37,798 nucleotides of DNA, taken from Streptomyces canus. Lineage in GTDB: Bacteria; Actinomycetota; Actinomycetes; Streptomycetales; Streptomycetaceae. Every line of letters begins with the position of its first letter. The first letter of the stretch is position 1. The notes beneath the pieces are model-generated. The model did not search any database. It saw nothing but the letters and a program-made list of their open reading frames with translations, and was not told the DNA's origin. Below are positions 22,743 through 30,477 of the stretch, in pieces. A program made the translations under genes and the position numbers. The stretch spans positions 129,697 through 167,494 of the forward strand of contig NZ_KQ948671.1 in NCBI RefSeq assembly GCF_001514145.1, read 5' to 3'.

Positions 22743-23330
22743 GTGTTTGAGGCCGCAGCGGAGCAGCCCTTTCCCGAGAGCTACCGGGTGGACCGGGAAC
22801 CGGCTCCGCATGCGCTGCTCGAGCCCGTGCTCGGGTTCCTCGGGGTGTGGCGGGGGCAGGGGCGCGGTGGGTATCCGACGCTGGACGGCGACTTCGCGTA
22901 CGCGCAGGAGGTCCGCTTCAGTCACGACGGTCGGCCCTTCCTCCGGTACGAGGCGCGGGCCTGGCTGCTCGACGGGGACGGGGCGCCGTTGCGGCCGGCG
23001 GCCCGGGAGAGCGGGTGGTGGCGACTTCAGCCGGACGGCCGGGTGGAGGCGCTGGTCACCCAGCCCACCGGCATCACCGAGATCCTGGTCGGGCATGCGG
23101 GACAGGGCGCGGTCGATCTCTCCACGCACACGGTGGCGCTGACCCCGACCGCCAAGGAAGTGACCGCCACCCGTCGCCGCTACACCCTCGCCGACGCCGG
23201 CACTCTCGACTTCGTCCACGACCTCGCGGCTGTCGGGCAGCCCCTGCAGCACCACCTCTCGGCGACCCTGCGCCGCGCGGTCGGTCAGAGCACCCCGCCC
23301 ACCTCGTCCTGGAACAGCTCCGTCCAGTAG
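22743..23330 (+). CDS. Nitrobindin-like haem-binding beta-barrel protein (195 aa)
   Basis: The family signature GVWRGQGRGGYP (GxWxGxGxGxYP) is near residue 30. A beta-rich body follows (QEVRFSHDGRPFLRYEARAW, RESGWWRLQPDGRVEALV, GITEILVGHAG). Near the C-terminus is LQHHLSATLRR, where nitrobindins have the proximal haem-ligand His. Nitrobindins bind ferric haem and handle NO or peroxynitrite; that is family knowledge. The GTG at 22743 is chosen because AAGGAG ends 7 bases before it; a GTG at 22737 would have almost no spacing. The 3' end overlaps the convergent SUKH-like gene by 46 bases. The last ~20 residues (after LRRAVG) look unlike the family and may be read from that overlap. Confidence 0.85.
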   Translation: MFEAAAEQPFPESYRVDREPAPHALLEPVLGFLGVWRGQGRGGYPTLDGDFAYAQEVRFSHDGRPFLRYEARAWLLDGDGAPLRPAARESGWWRLQPDGRVEALVTQPTGITEILVGHAGQGAVDLSTHTVALTPTAKEVTATRRRYTLADAGTLDFVHDLAAVGQPLQHHLSATLRRAVGQSTPPTSSWNSSVQ

Positions 23331-24442
23331 TGCCAGTCGGCGTCCGTCGTCGTGCCCGTCGGGTCGATGGTGGACAGGGCCCGGACCATCGTCTTGGCGA
23401 CCTGGACGTACAGCGTGTTCGTCAGCTCGTGGGCGAGCGACTCGTCTATCTGGCGCTCCCGGTGCAGGAGCCAGAGGGTGAAGGCGAGGGTGGAGATGTC
23501 GGTGTTGAGGGGGTGGAGGGTCGCTTCCCGCTCGCTCCAGTTCAGGACCGCGCCCGTCTTGCCGTCGACCACCAGGGTGTTGTCCTCTATCAGGTGGCCG
23601 AGGACGATCAGGTGTTCGGCGCGGGGCGGGAGCGCGACCAGCTGGTCGGCCCGGTGCTCGGCGAGGGTCGGCAGCGGGGCGTCCGGGTCGGTGTGGAAGA
23701 GGACGCCGTCCTCGGGCAGGCCCGTCTCCGCCAGGAAGCGGCGGGTCGGGGCGTGCGTGAGCGTGGACGGGAAGTCGATGTCCTCGAAGCGGACGACGTG
23801 GCTGCGGCCGAACTCCTGGTCCAAAAGGCGCGGCGGGAGGTCCAGGGCCAGGCCGGACGCCGTGCCCGGACCCGCCACCAGGGTCAGGGGGCGGATCAGG
23901 GCCGCGATCTTCCAGAACGTCGGCACCTCGCCGCCCGTGCCCTCCTCGAACACCGTCAGCAGCTGACGCGTCGCCTCCTCCACGGCCGTAGGACCGAAGC
24001 GGCCGGCGTACGCCGCGAACTGGCCGCGCACCTCCGTCAGTTCGTCCGTCGCCGTCGCGAAGCGGACCAGGGTGGGGAGGGAGGGGGCCAGCGGGGTGCG
24101 GTCCATCAGATCCGGGCGGGCGTGGAAGAACGCCGTCGTCGAGACCTCGCCCGTGACTCCGTCGAGCAGGACCGACTCCCGCTCCCTGCCGTGCAGATCC
24201 GTCAGCCCGCCTATCACCAGCTGGTCGCACAGCTCCTGGCTGAGCCGTCCGCCCGGGTCGGCCGTCGCGTCCGCGACCGTCCGCAGGCCCTCCCGGCGCA
24301 GCTCCTCGAAGGTGAACAGGTCGCTGTCGGCGGGCAGTCCGGGGCCGCTGAGCCAGCGGCGGGTCGACACATGTGTGATGTACGGCTGCAGTTCGTCCTC
24401 GGTCAGTCTGATCGCCGCTACGGCGGCATCGGTCGTGCTCAT
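23285..24442 (-). CDS. Tandem SUKH-4-like protein (385 aa)
   Basis: Two related halves are visible. The N-half has ITHVSTRRWLSGPGLPAD and, later, LVIGGLTD...VLLDGVTGEV. The C-half has LTHAPTRRFLAETGLPED and LIVLGHLIEDN...LVVDGKTGAVLNW. The pattern TRRxL..GLP, then a hydrophobic strand ending in G, then a VDG.TG turn, is that of SUKH-4 proteins, many of which are immunity proteins against polymorphic toxins. No toxin gene lies nearby, so the role here is unknown. The ATG at 24442 has GGGGGAG just upstream; the frame extends further but into non-family sequence. It is convergent with and overlaps the nitrobindin-like gene. Confidence 0.75.
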   Translation of the reverse strand: MSTTDAAVAAIRLTEDELQPYITHVSTRRWLSGPGLPADSDLFTFEELRREGLRTVADATADPGGRLSQELCDQLVIGGLTDLHGRERESVLLDGVTGEVSTTAFFHARPDLMDRTPLAPSLPTLVRFATATDELTEVRGQFAAYAGRFGPTAVEEATRQLLTVFEEGTGGEVPTFWKIAALIRPLTLVAGPGTASGLALDLPPRLLDQEFGRSHVVRFEDIDFPSTLTHAPTRRFLAETGLPEDGVLFHTDPDAPLPTLAEHRADQLVALPPRAEHLIVLGHLIEDNTLVVDGKTGAVLNWSEREATLHPLNTDISTLAFTLWLLHRERQIDESLAHELTNTLYVQVAKTMVRALSTIDPTGTTTDADWHYWTELFQDEVGGVL

Positions 24443-24574
24443 GGCTCCCCCGTGTGCTTCGTACGCAGTCCCCTGGCCGGGCACGGCACGGCGAACCCGT
24501 CGGGCCTGCGCTCGTCCCCCACTGCTCGAAACACTACGCGCCACCACTGACAACGCCCCCGTACCAAGGAGACG

Positions 24575-25141
24575 TCAGAGCGCCCTCGCGCGTTCCCGCC
24601 CCGCGAGAATCGCCTCCACCGTCTGTGTCGGGGGCAGTGCGGAGGTGTCCAGCCACAGGCCGATCCGCGGAGTCGACGTCCGCAGCGCCTCGTCCAGCGC
24701 GGGGATCGTCCACGCCTCGCCGTCGTAGCCCGTCTTCGCCCGGCCGGCCTCCCGGGCGGCCACCGCCCCGGCGTCCGGTACCAGGACGACGACATACAGC
24801 GGCCGGGTCCGGACCAGCCCGACGTACGCCGTCAGGTCCTCGCCCAGCACCACATCCTGTACGACGGCCGTGAACCCGGCCTCGGCGTATGCGTCCGCCG
24901 TCGCGGCCGACAGCCGGTACCGCAGACGGAGTTGGGCCGAAGCCTCGCCGGAGGCGCCGGGCAGGTACTCCGCACGCCCCGACACGATCATCCGCCGGAA
25001 CACGTCCCCTCGGACGTGCGCCGCCCTCGGCAACCGCTCGGCCAGTGCCTGCGCCACCGTCGACTTCCCGGCCGCCTCCCCCGCTGCCTAAAGGGCGCGG
25101 GAGGTGCCCCCATCGCCGGTGACCAGCACGACCCCGCGCAT
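24575..25141 (-). pseudogene. Small P-loop kinase/phosphotransferase, interrupted by a repeat-borne stop
   Basis: The ATG at 25141 overlaps the preceding stop (TGATG) and begins MRGVVLVTGDGG, the first strand of an AAA/CPT-type kinase. After residue 12 the frame runs into a palindromic repeat with an in-frame TAG at codon 18, then resumes as GEAAGKSTVAQALAERL, completing a Walker A motif. The rest is intact: HVRGDVFRRMIVSG, FTAVVQDVVLGED, RPLYVVVLVP and the GYDGEAW lid-like segment. Initiation at the GTG at 25057 would give 160 aa without the P-loop. Removing a multiple of three near 27 bases would restore GGEAAGKST. I therefore call it broken. Chloramphenicol-phosphotransferase-like proteins have this layout; substrate unknown. 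Confidence 0.75.
25075..25104. repeat. Palindromic repeat within the kinase P-loop
   Basis: CCTCCCCCGC (25075-25084) and GCGCGGGAGG (25095-25104) pair at 9 of 10 positions around CTGCC-TAAAGG. I recognise it as a short element dispersed in Streptomyces intergenic DNA (CCC-rich, CTGCCTAAAGGGCG core). Finding it inside a coding frame is unusual; it supplies the TAG (25088-25090) that breaks the kinase. Confidence 0.65.
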
Positions 25142-25269
25142 CACGCGAAGTACACGCCGCCCACCACGACCACGATCGCCGCGACCACGAACAGCAGGAT
25201 CCACAGCGCCAGCTTGCCCAGGCCGGGCGGCGGTTCGTACTCGCGGGGCTCGTGGCCAGGAGAGCTCAT
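25141..25269 (-). CDS. 42-aa single-span membrane protein in the Mo-enzyme operon
   Basis: The sequence is a short charged and Pro-rich head (SSPGHEPREYEPPPGLG) followed by one hydrophobic helix (LALWILLFVVAAIVVVVGG) and a short end. The start overlaps the molybdenum-subunit stop (ATGA), and the stop overlaps the kinase start (TGATG), so it is translated as part of the operon. Nothing similar is recognised. It could tether the otherwise soluble enzyme to the membrane; that is inference from context. Confidence 0.75.
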   Translation of the reverse strand: MSSPGHEPREYEPPPGLGKLALWILLFVVAAIVVVVGGVYFA

Positions 25270-27578
25270 CGGTCCGTCACCACCGCGGCCTGCGGACGGA
25301 TCGGGAGCCGGTTCACGGGACGGCCGGTAGCGGCCCGTACGGCCGACGCGACGGCCGCCGGGGACGTGACCACCGGCACCGCGCTGGCGGCCTTCGCCCC
25401 GAACGGGGCGACCACGTCCCGCTCCTCGACGAGCTTGACGATCCGGATCTCCGGCGCGTCCAGGGCCGTCGGCAGGGCGTACCCGGTGAGGTCGGGGTGG
25501 CGGATCAGCCCGCGCGCGCTGCGCAGGTTCTCCGTGAGCGCTATCCCGACGCCCTGGGTGACGCCCGCTTCGATACGGGCCTCCAGCTGGGCGGGGTTGA
25601 GGATCCGGCCGACGTCCTGGGCGAGCGCCAGCTCGACCACGCGGACGGAGCCGAGTTCGATGTCGACGTCGACCACCGCGCGGATCGCGCAGAACGCCAT
25701 ACCGACGAAGGCGTCGCCCTGGCCGGCTTCGTTGAGGGGTTCCGTCGGGTGCGGCCGGCACTGGGCGGTGGCCCACAGTTCCTTGCCGTCCATGGCCTCG
25801 GTGACGGTCGTCGACAGGACTCCGTCGTACGAGGTGATCTTGCCGTCGGTGATCTGGAGCAGTTCGGTCGACATGCCGAACTTGTGCGCCAGGGGCTGGA
25901 GCAGCTGGGTGCGGACCATCTTGGCCGCGCGCTCCACCGCGCCGCCCGAGACCCAGGTGTGACGGCCGCGGCAGCCCGGGCCGGCCGGGGGCTGGTCGGT
26001 GTCCACGGGGGCGACGTGCACCTCGTCGATGCCGAGGGTCTCCTGGACGATCTGGCGGGCCAGGGTGGTGAATCCCTGACCGGTCTCGACGGCCGCGCAG
26101 AGCACCGTGGCGACGCCGTCCTGGACCCGTACGGTCGCCGTGGAGACCTCGTCCGCGCCCTCCGTGCCGAGCATGTGCACCATGCCGAGGCCGTAGCCGA
26201 CGCCCCGGCGGATCGCGCCCGGTTCGCCCGCGCCCTCGGGGCCGCCGGGCAGCAGCCACTCGTCCTCGGGGGTGTCCTTGGGGAGGGCGGGCAGCGGGAA
26301 GTCCCGTACGGCCTGGAGCAGTTCCGCGACCGGAGCGGGGCAGGTGACCGTCTGGCCGGTCGGGAGTATGTCACCGGTGGCGAGGGCGTTGCGCAGGCGC
26401 AGTTCGGCCGGGTCGACGCCCAGCTTCTTGGCCAGCTTGTCCATCTGCGCCTCGTAGGCGGCGCACACCTGCATGGCGCCCTCACCGCGGACATGGCCGG
26501 AGGGCGGGTTGTTGGTGCGGACGGCCCAGCCCTCGATGAAGGCGTTCGGGACGACGTACGGCCCGCAGGCGAAGCCCACGGCGGCGGCCAGGGCCTCCGA
26601 GGAGGTGTCGGCGTAGGCGCCCGCGTCGAGCAGGATCTGTGCCTCGACCTTGACCAGCTTGCCCTCGGCGTCGGCGTGGTGGCGGTATCTCAGCAGGGTG
26701 GGATGACGGTGCACATGGCCGAGGAAGGACTCCTCGCGCGTGGCCGTCAGCTTGACCGGGCAGCCGGTCTTGAGCGCGAGCAGGCCGAGCGGAAGCTGGA
26801 AGCCCTGGTCCTCGCGGTCGGCGGTGGCGCCGGGGACGCCGGTGACGACGACCTTGACGCGCTCGGGCTCGAGTCCGTAGCAGGCGGCGGCCGTGTCCCG
26901 GTCGGCGTGCGGGTCGGTGGAGGCCAGGTAGAGCTCGACACCGCCGTCGGGGCGGGGCACTGCGAGGCCGGCCTCGGCGCCGATGGGGGCGGGGTCCTGG
27001 CGGCCGATGCGGTACTGGCCCTCGACGACGATCTCACCGGTCGCGGAGGGGTCTCCGTGCTGCAGCGGGATGTGCCGGACCAGGTTGCCGTCGGGGTGCA
27101 GGGGCTCGGCCTCGAAGGCCTGCTCCGGGTCGGTGACCGGATCGAGGACCTCGTACTCGACGATGACGGCGGCCGCGGCCATGCGCGCGGTGTCGGGGTG
27201 GTCGGCGGCGACGGCCGCGATGGGCTCGCCGTGATGGCGTACCACCTCGGAGGCGAAGACCGGACGGTCGGCCTTGCCGCGGCCGTGTACCGGGCTGCCG
27301 GGCACGTCCTCGTGGGTGACGACCGCGCGGACTCCGGGCATCTCACGCGCGTGGGAGGTGTCGATGGACACGATGCGCGCGTGCGCGTGCGGGGAGCGCA
27401 GGACGGCCGCCCACAGCAGGCCCTCGGCCCACAGGTCGGCCGCGTACGGGAAGGTGCCCTCGGTCTTCGCGCGGGCGTCGGCGGGCTGCAGGGAGACGCC
27501 GATGCCGTGCGGAATCGGCTCGGGGGCGGGTGCTGCCTCCGCGGCGGTGGTGGTCGCGGTGGCGGCTTCGTTGCTCAC
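25266..27578 (-). CDS. Xanthine dehydrogenase-family molybdopterin-binding subunit, catalytically atypical (770 aa)
   Basis: The large Mo-cofactor subunit of the XDH/CO-dehydrogenase family. Family landmarks are ADARAKTEGTFPYAADL, LRSPHAHARI, GHVRGEGAMQVCAAYEAQMD, VETGQGFTTLARQIVQETLG, GCRGRHTWVSGGAVERAA and LAQDVGRILNPAQLEARIEAG. Key sites differ. The Gly-rich GGxFGGK motif is PGATADRED (249-257). The C-terminal GxKGxGE motif, whose Glu is the catalytic base in xanthine dehydrogenase, is GAKAASA (727-733), with Ala in its place. The HxPME-like segment is RQDPAPIGAE. The ATG at 27578 overlaps the 2Fe-2S gene stop (ATGA). It may bind a cofactor and a different substrate, or be non-catalytic; ordinary xanthine oxidation is unlikely. 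Confidence 0.85.
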   Translation of the reverse strand: MSNEAATATTTAAEAAPAPEPIPHGIGVSLQPADARAKTEGTFPYAADLWAEGLLWAAVLRSPHAHARIVSIDTSHAREMPGVRAVVTHEDVPGSPVHGRGKADRPVFASEVVRHHGEPIAAVAADHPDTARMAAAAVIVEYEVLDPVTDPEQAFEAEPLHPDGNLVRHIPLQHGDPSATGEIVVEGQYRIGRQDPAPIGAEAGLAVPRPDGGVELYLASTDPHADRDTAAACYGLEPERVKVVVTGVPGATADREDQGFQLPLGLLALKTGCPVKLTATREESFLGHVHRHPTLLRYRHHADAEGKLVKVEAQILLDAGAYADTSSEALAAAVGFACGPYVVPNAFIEGWAVRTNNPPSGHVRGEGAMQVCAAYEAQMDKLAKKLGVDPAELRLRNALATGDILPTGQTVTCPAPVAELLQAVRDFPLPALPKDTPEDEWLLPGGPEGAGEPGAIRRGVGYGLGMVHMLGTEGADEVSTATVRVQDGVATVLCAAVETGQGFTTLARQIVQETLGIDEVHVAPVDTDQPPAGPGCRGRHTWVSGGAVERAAKMVRTQLLQPLAHKFGMSTELLQITDGKITSYDGVLSTTVTEAMDGKELWATAQCRPHPTEPLNEAGQGDAFVGMAFCAIRAVVDVDIELGSVRVVELALAQDVGRILNPAQLEARIEAGVTQGVGIALTENLRSARGLIRHPDLTGYALPTALDAPEIRIVKLVEERDVVAPFGAKAASAVPVVTSPAAVASAVRAATGRPVNRLPIRPQAAVVTDR

Positions 27579-29341
27579 GCCTGGCCTCCGTCCTGTCCGT
27601 GTCCGTATGCCTGCTCATGCGGTCCGGCGGTGCCCGGGAAGCCCGGGGAGTCGAACGCCGACGGGTGGACGCTGCCGCCCCCGGGGCCCGCCTGATGCGG
27701 GATACGTGCCTCGTCGCCGTCCGTCTCACCGTCGCCCGTCGCGTGTGCCTCGCGCTCGGCGACGACCTCCTTGACGGCGTCGACCACGCCCCGGTAGCCG
27801 GAGCAGCGGCAGAGGTTGCCGCACAGCGCCTGGCGGGTCTCCAGCTCGGTGGGCGCGGGGTTGCCCTCCAGCAGGTCGTGCACGGTCATCGCCATACCGG
27901 GCACGCAGAACCCGCACTGCACGGCGCCGCACCGGGCGAGCGCCCGCTGCACGTCGGAGGGCCGGCCGTCCTCGGCGAGACCCTCGACGGTACGGACCTC
28001 GCTGCCGGCGGCGGTCACCGCGGGCACCAGGCAGGAGGCGACGAGCCGCCCGTCGACCTGGACGTTGCACGCCCCGCACTCGCCCTGCGAGCAGCCGTCC
28101 TTGGCGCCGGCGAGACCGAGCCGCTCGCGCAGCACGTAGAGCAGCGACTCACCGATCCAGGCGTCGGTGACGGGGCGGTCGACGCCGTTGACGCGCAGGA
28201 CGTAGGAGGCGAGGGGGTGTTCCTCGCCGGGGAGCGCGGGGGCCCGGCCGTCGGGGTTCTCGTCGGAGTCGCTCGCGTGCTCCTCCGCGGCCTCCGGCGC
28301 CGGTTCGTCGCCGCCGTCGGCGGGGGCGTGCTCCGTGCCGGGCTCGGCGAGGCCGTCTGCGGGGCTGTCAGCGGCTTCCAGGGCCTCTTCGGGGCCCTCG
28401 GAGACCCTTGGGGGCGCCGATGCCTCACCGGGGCCGGGAGAGAGCTGTGAGGCGGTTGCGGAGGGGCTGTCCCCATAGGGCTCGGCGAGGTGGCGGGGCT
28501 GGGCGGTGTCGTGCAGCTCGGCGAGACGGATGCCGTGGCCGTCGCTGTCGGCGTGCGGCTGCGCGGAGTCCCGGGCCGCCTCGTGGGACGCCTCGTCCGG
28601 CTCGGGCCGCTGCGGCGCGTCACCGACCGGGCCACCGTGCCGCTCGTCGACATCACCGGCCGGTCCGGCGCCGGCGGGCACGTGCGCGTGGCCGTCGCTC
28701 ACAGGACCGGTGGGGCCGTCGCCCACCGTCCCACCGTGACCGTTGCCGTAGCCGCCACCGTGCTCGGGTCCCGCTCCCGGGCCGTCCTCGGGCTGGTCGT
28801 CCCACGGCTGCGCCGGCTGCGTCGCCCAGGGCGCGGCCGCGCCGCCCGGCAGGGTCGCCGGAGGGGTGCCGCCCCACTGCTCGACCAGGGACGACGTGGT
28901 GAACTCGCCCGATTCGTCCGGGAGGTCGCCGCCGGCGACGGGGATCGACCACTGCCCGGTGACGTCGTGGCCCGGCGCGGGCGCGGCCGCGGTGTCCTCG
29001 ACGTTCCACTGCTGGGTGGTCGCGGGGTTGTACGTGAACTGCCCGGTGTGGCCCTGCGGCAGGGTGCTCGGGTCGGGCCACTGCGCGCCCTCGGCCGGCA
29101 CGGCCCAGTTGCCCGTGGCCGCCGGGTCGGTCCCGTCGCCCGGCGTGGCCGTTATCTGCGGCGGCACATAGCCGTGACCGGGCGCGGCGAGTGGGCTGTC
29201 GGCGGAGGCCAGGAGGGCGTCGATGCCCCCTTCGGGGAGCTTCACGAAGGCGGTCGCGCCGTCGTCGTAGTCACCCTGGGGCAGCGGGTCCCAGCGGCCG
29301 GCGGCCCTGGGCGTGCCCTCTCCGTGCTGGTCGTCGGTCAC
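27575..29341 (-). CDS. 2Fe-2S subunit of XDH-family enzyme with ~376-residue N-terminal extension (588 aa)
   Basis: The functional domain is ~377-529: a plant-type ferredoxin cluster (Cys417, 422, 425, 437 in CSQGECGACN...ASC) and an alpha-helical cluster (Cys476, 479, 511, 513 in QCGFC and CRCSGY). All eight cysteines are present. Typical homologues are ~160 aa. Here ~376 residues precede the domain, low-complexity, acidic and Pro/Gly-rich, and ~59 His/Gly-rich residues follow it. The extension has a recurring short motif: AGRW (14), TGNW (76), TGQF (99), TGQW (128), SGEF (144). The GTG at 29341 has GGGAGGG 7 bases upstream and overlaps the FAD-subunit stop (GTGA), so the long form is the real start. 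Longer readings upstream are out of frame with the FAD gene. Confidence 0.9.
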   Translation of the reverse strand: MTDDQHGEGTPRAAGRWDPLPQGDYDDGATAFVKLPEGGIDALLASADSPLAAPGHGYVPPQITATPGDGTDPAATGNWAVPAEGAQWPDPSTLPQGHTGQFTYNPATTQQWNVEDTAAAPAPGHDVTGQWSIPVAGGDLPDESGEFTTSSLVEQWGGTPPATLPGGAAAPWATQPAQPWDDQPEDGPGAGPEHGGGYGNGHGGTVGDGPTGPVSDGHAHVPAGAGPAGDVDERHGGPVGDAPQRPEPDEASHEAARDSAQPHADSDGHGIRLAELHDTAQPRHLAEPYGDSPSATASQLSPGPGEASAPPRVSEGPEEALEAADSPADGLAEPGTEHAPADGGDEPAPEAAEEHASDSDENPDGRAPALPGEEHPLASYVLRVNGVDRPVTDAWIGESLLYVLRERLGLAGAKDGCSQGECGACNVQVDGRLVASCLVPAVTAAGSEVRTVEGLAEDGRPSDVQRALARCGAVQCGFCVPGMAMTVHDLLEGNPAPTELETRQALCGNLCRCSGYRGVVDAVKEVVAEREAHATGDGETDGDEARIPHQAGPGGGSVHPSAFDSPGFPGTAGPHEQAYGHGQDGGQA

Positions 29342-30231
29342 GAAAGTGCCCTCCCCAGTGCTCGTCGGGCCAGCGCGGCGACAGTGCGCCGCAGATGCAG
29401 TACTGCGGGTGGATGCTGCGGCACGGAGCCGTCCGCGGCCGGTGCCGGGTCGGGGATGCAGGCCGCGGACACGTATTCGCCGAAGGCCTCCAGGGCCTCC
29501 GGGACGATCGCGCGGTTGTTGTCCCAGTCGATGAGCCGGGCGACCCACTGCTCGGCGTCCAGGGGCCGCAGCGGCATCGGCGCTATGGCACCGACGGCGC
29601 ACCTGACCCCGCGCCGGGCCGGGTCGAGGACCAGCGCCACGGAGGCCATCGCGCGGCCCGGGCCGGTGCGGCCGGTGACCTTGAGGAAGACCTGCGGGGC
29701 GTGCAGCAGCGGCACGCGCACGTAGCCGATGAGTTCGCCCGCGCGCAGCATCTCCATGCCGGCCAGCAGGTGCGAGACCGGCATCTCCCGACGGGCTCCG
29801 TCCGGGCCCGCGATGATCAGCGTGGCTTCGAGGGCGGCGAGGACGGGCAGCGCGTCCCCCGTGGGGGCCGCCGAGGCGATGTTGCCGCCCAGGGTGCCCG
29901 CGTTGCGGATCTGCGGCGGGCCGGCGGCGCGGGCGGCGGCGGCGAGTGCGGGGATGAGGGCGGCGAAGTCGGGGCGGCCCATGCGTGCGTGCGTGAGTCC
30001 GGCGCCGAGGAGCGCGTGGCCGTCCTGGTACTGCCAGCCGCGGATCTCGCTGATCCGGCCGAGGCCGACGAGAGCGGCGGGCCTGAGCTGCCCGGAGTTG
30101 ACGGCGGCCATCAGGTCGGTGCCGCCGGCGACGGGCACGGCGGCGGGCATGGCGGTGAGGGCCGCCACGGCCTCGTCCAGCGTCGTGGGCAGCGTGACGG
30201 CCTGCGCCGCCTGCGGTGTGTGCGTGGTCAA
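29338..30231 (-). CDS. FAD-binding (medium) subunit of XDH-family enzyme (297 aa)
   Basis: CoxM/XdhB-type flavin subunit. FAD-binding motifs are PVAGGTDLMAAVNSG (near residue 30-45) and IRNAGTLGGNIASAAPTGDALPVLAALEA, shown by positions ~108-136. The C-terminal CO-dehydrogenase flavoprotein domain has KVTGRTGPGRAMASVALVL. The start is taken as TTG at 30231, 8 bases after GAAGGGG, giving the family-like beginning TTHTPQAAQAVTLP. A GTG at about 30258 (VGQREG) is the alternative. It is the first gene of the operon FAD - 2Fe-2S - Mo - 42-aa protein - kinase, all joined by 1-4 base overlaps. Confidence 0.87.
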   Translation of the reverse strand: MTTHTPQAAQAVTLPTTLDEAVAALTAMPAAVPVAGGTDLMAAVNSGQLRPAALVGLGRISEIRGWQYQDGHALLGAGLTHARMGRPDFAALIPALAAAARAAGPPQIRNAGTLGGNIASAAPTGDALPVLAALEATLIIAGPDGARREMPVSHLLAGMEMLRAGELIGYVRVPLLHAPQVFLKVTGRTGPGRAMASVALVLDPARRGVRCAVGAIAPMPLRPLDAEQWVARLIDWDNNRAIVPEALEAFGEYVSAACIPDPAPAADGSVPQHPPAVLHLRRTVAALARRALGRALS

Positions 30232-30477
30232 ACCGGCTGCCCCTTCCCGCTGCCCCACCTGGTCCTGCTGGTCCTGCCTGCTTGTTGCCGTACGGTACGT
30301 GCTGACAGGGCGGACGTGGCAACTCTGGCACATCTTCGCAACACCCGAAGACAGGGGTCCGCTAGGAGGCGTTCGGCGACATTCGCCCGCCCCAGCAGGC
30401 AGATGGTCCGTTTTCGCACGGGATCACCTACACGTGCCGATTGACACTCTTCGGTGACCCTTAGGGCTCTTTTTCCC

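Noticed and set aside
27575..30331. A 918-codon reading that would fuse the 2Fe-2S subunit to ~330 more residues
   Set aside because: The extra part is the wrong frame of the FAD subunit gene, and the GTG at 29341 has a proper ribosome site and stop/start overlap.
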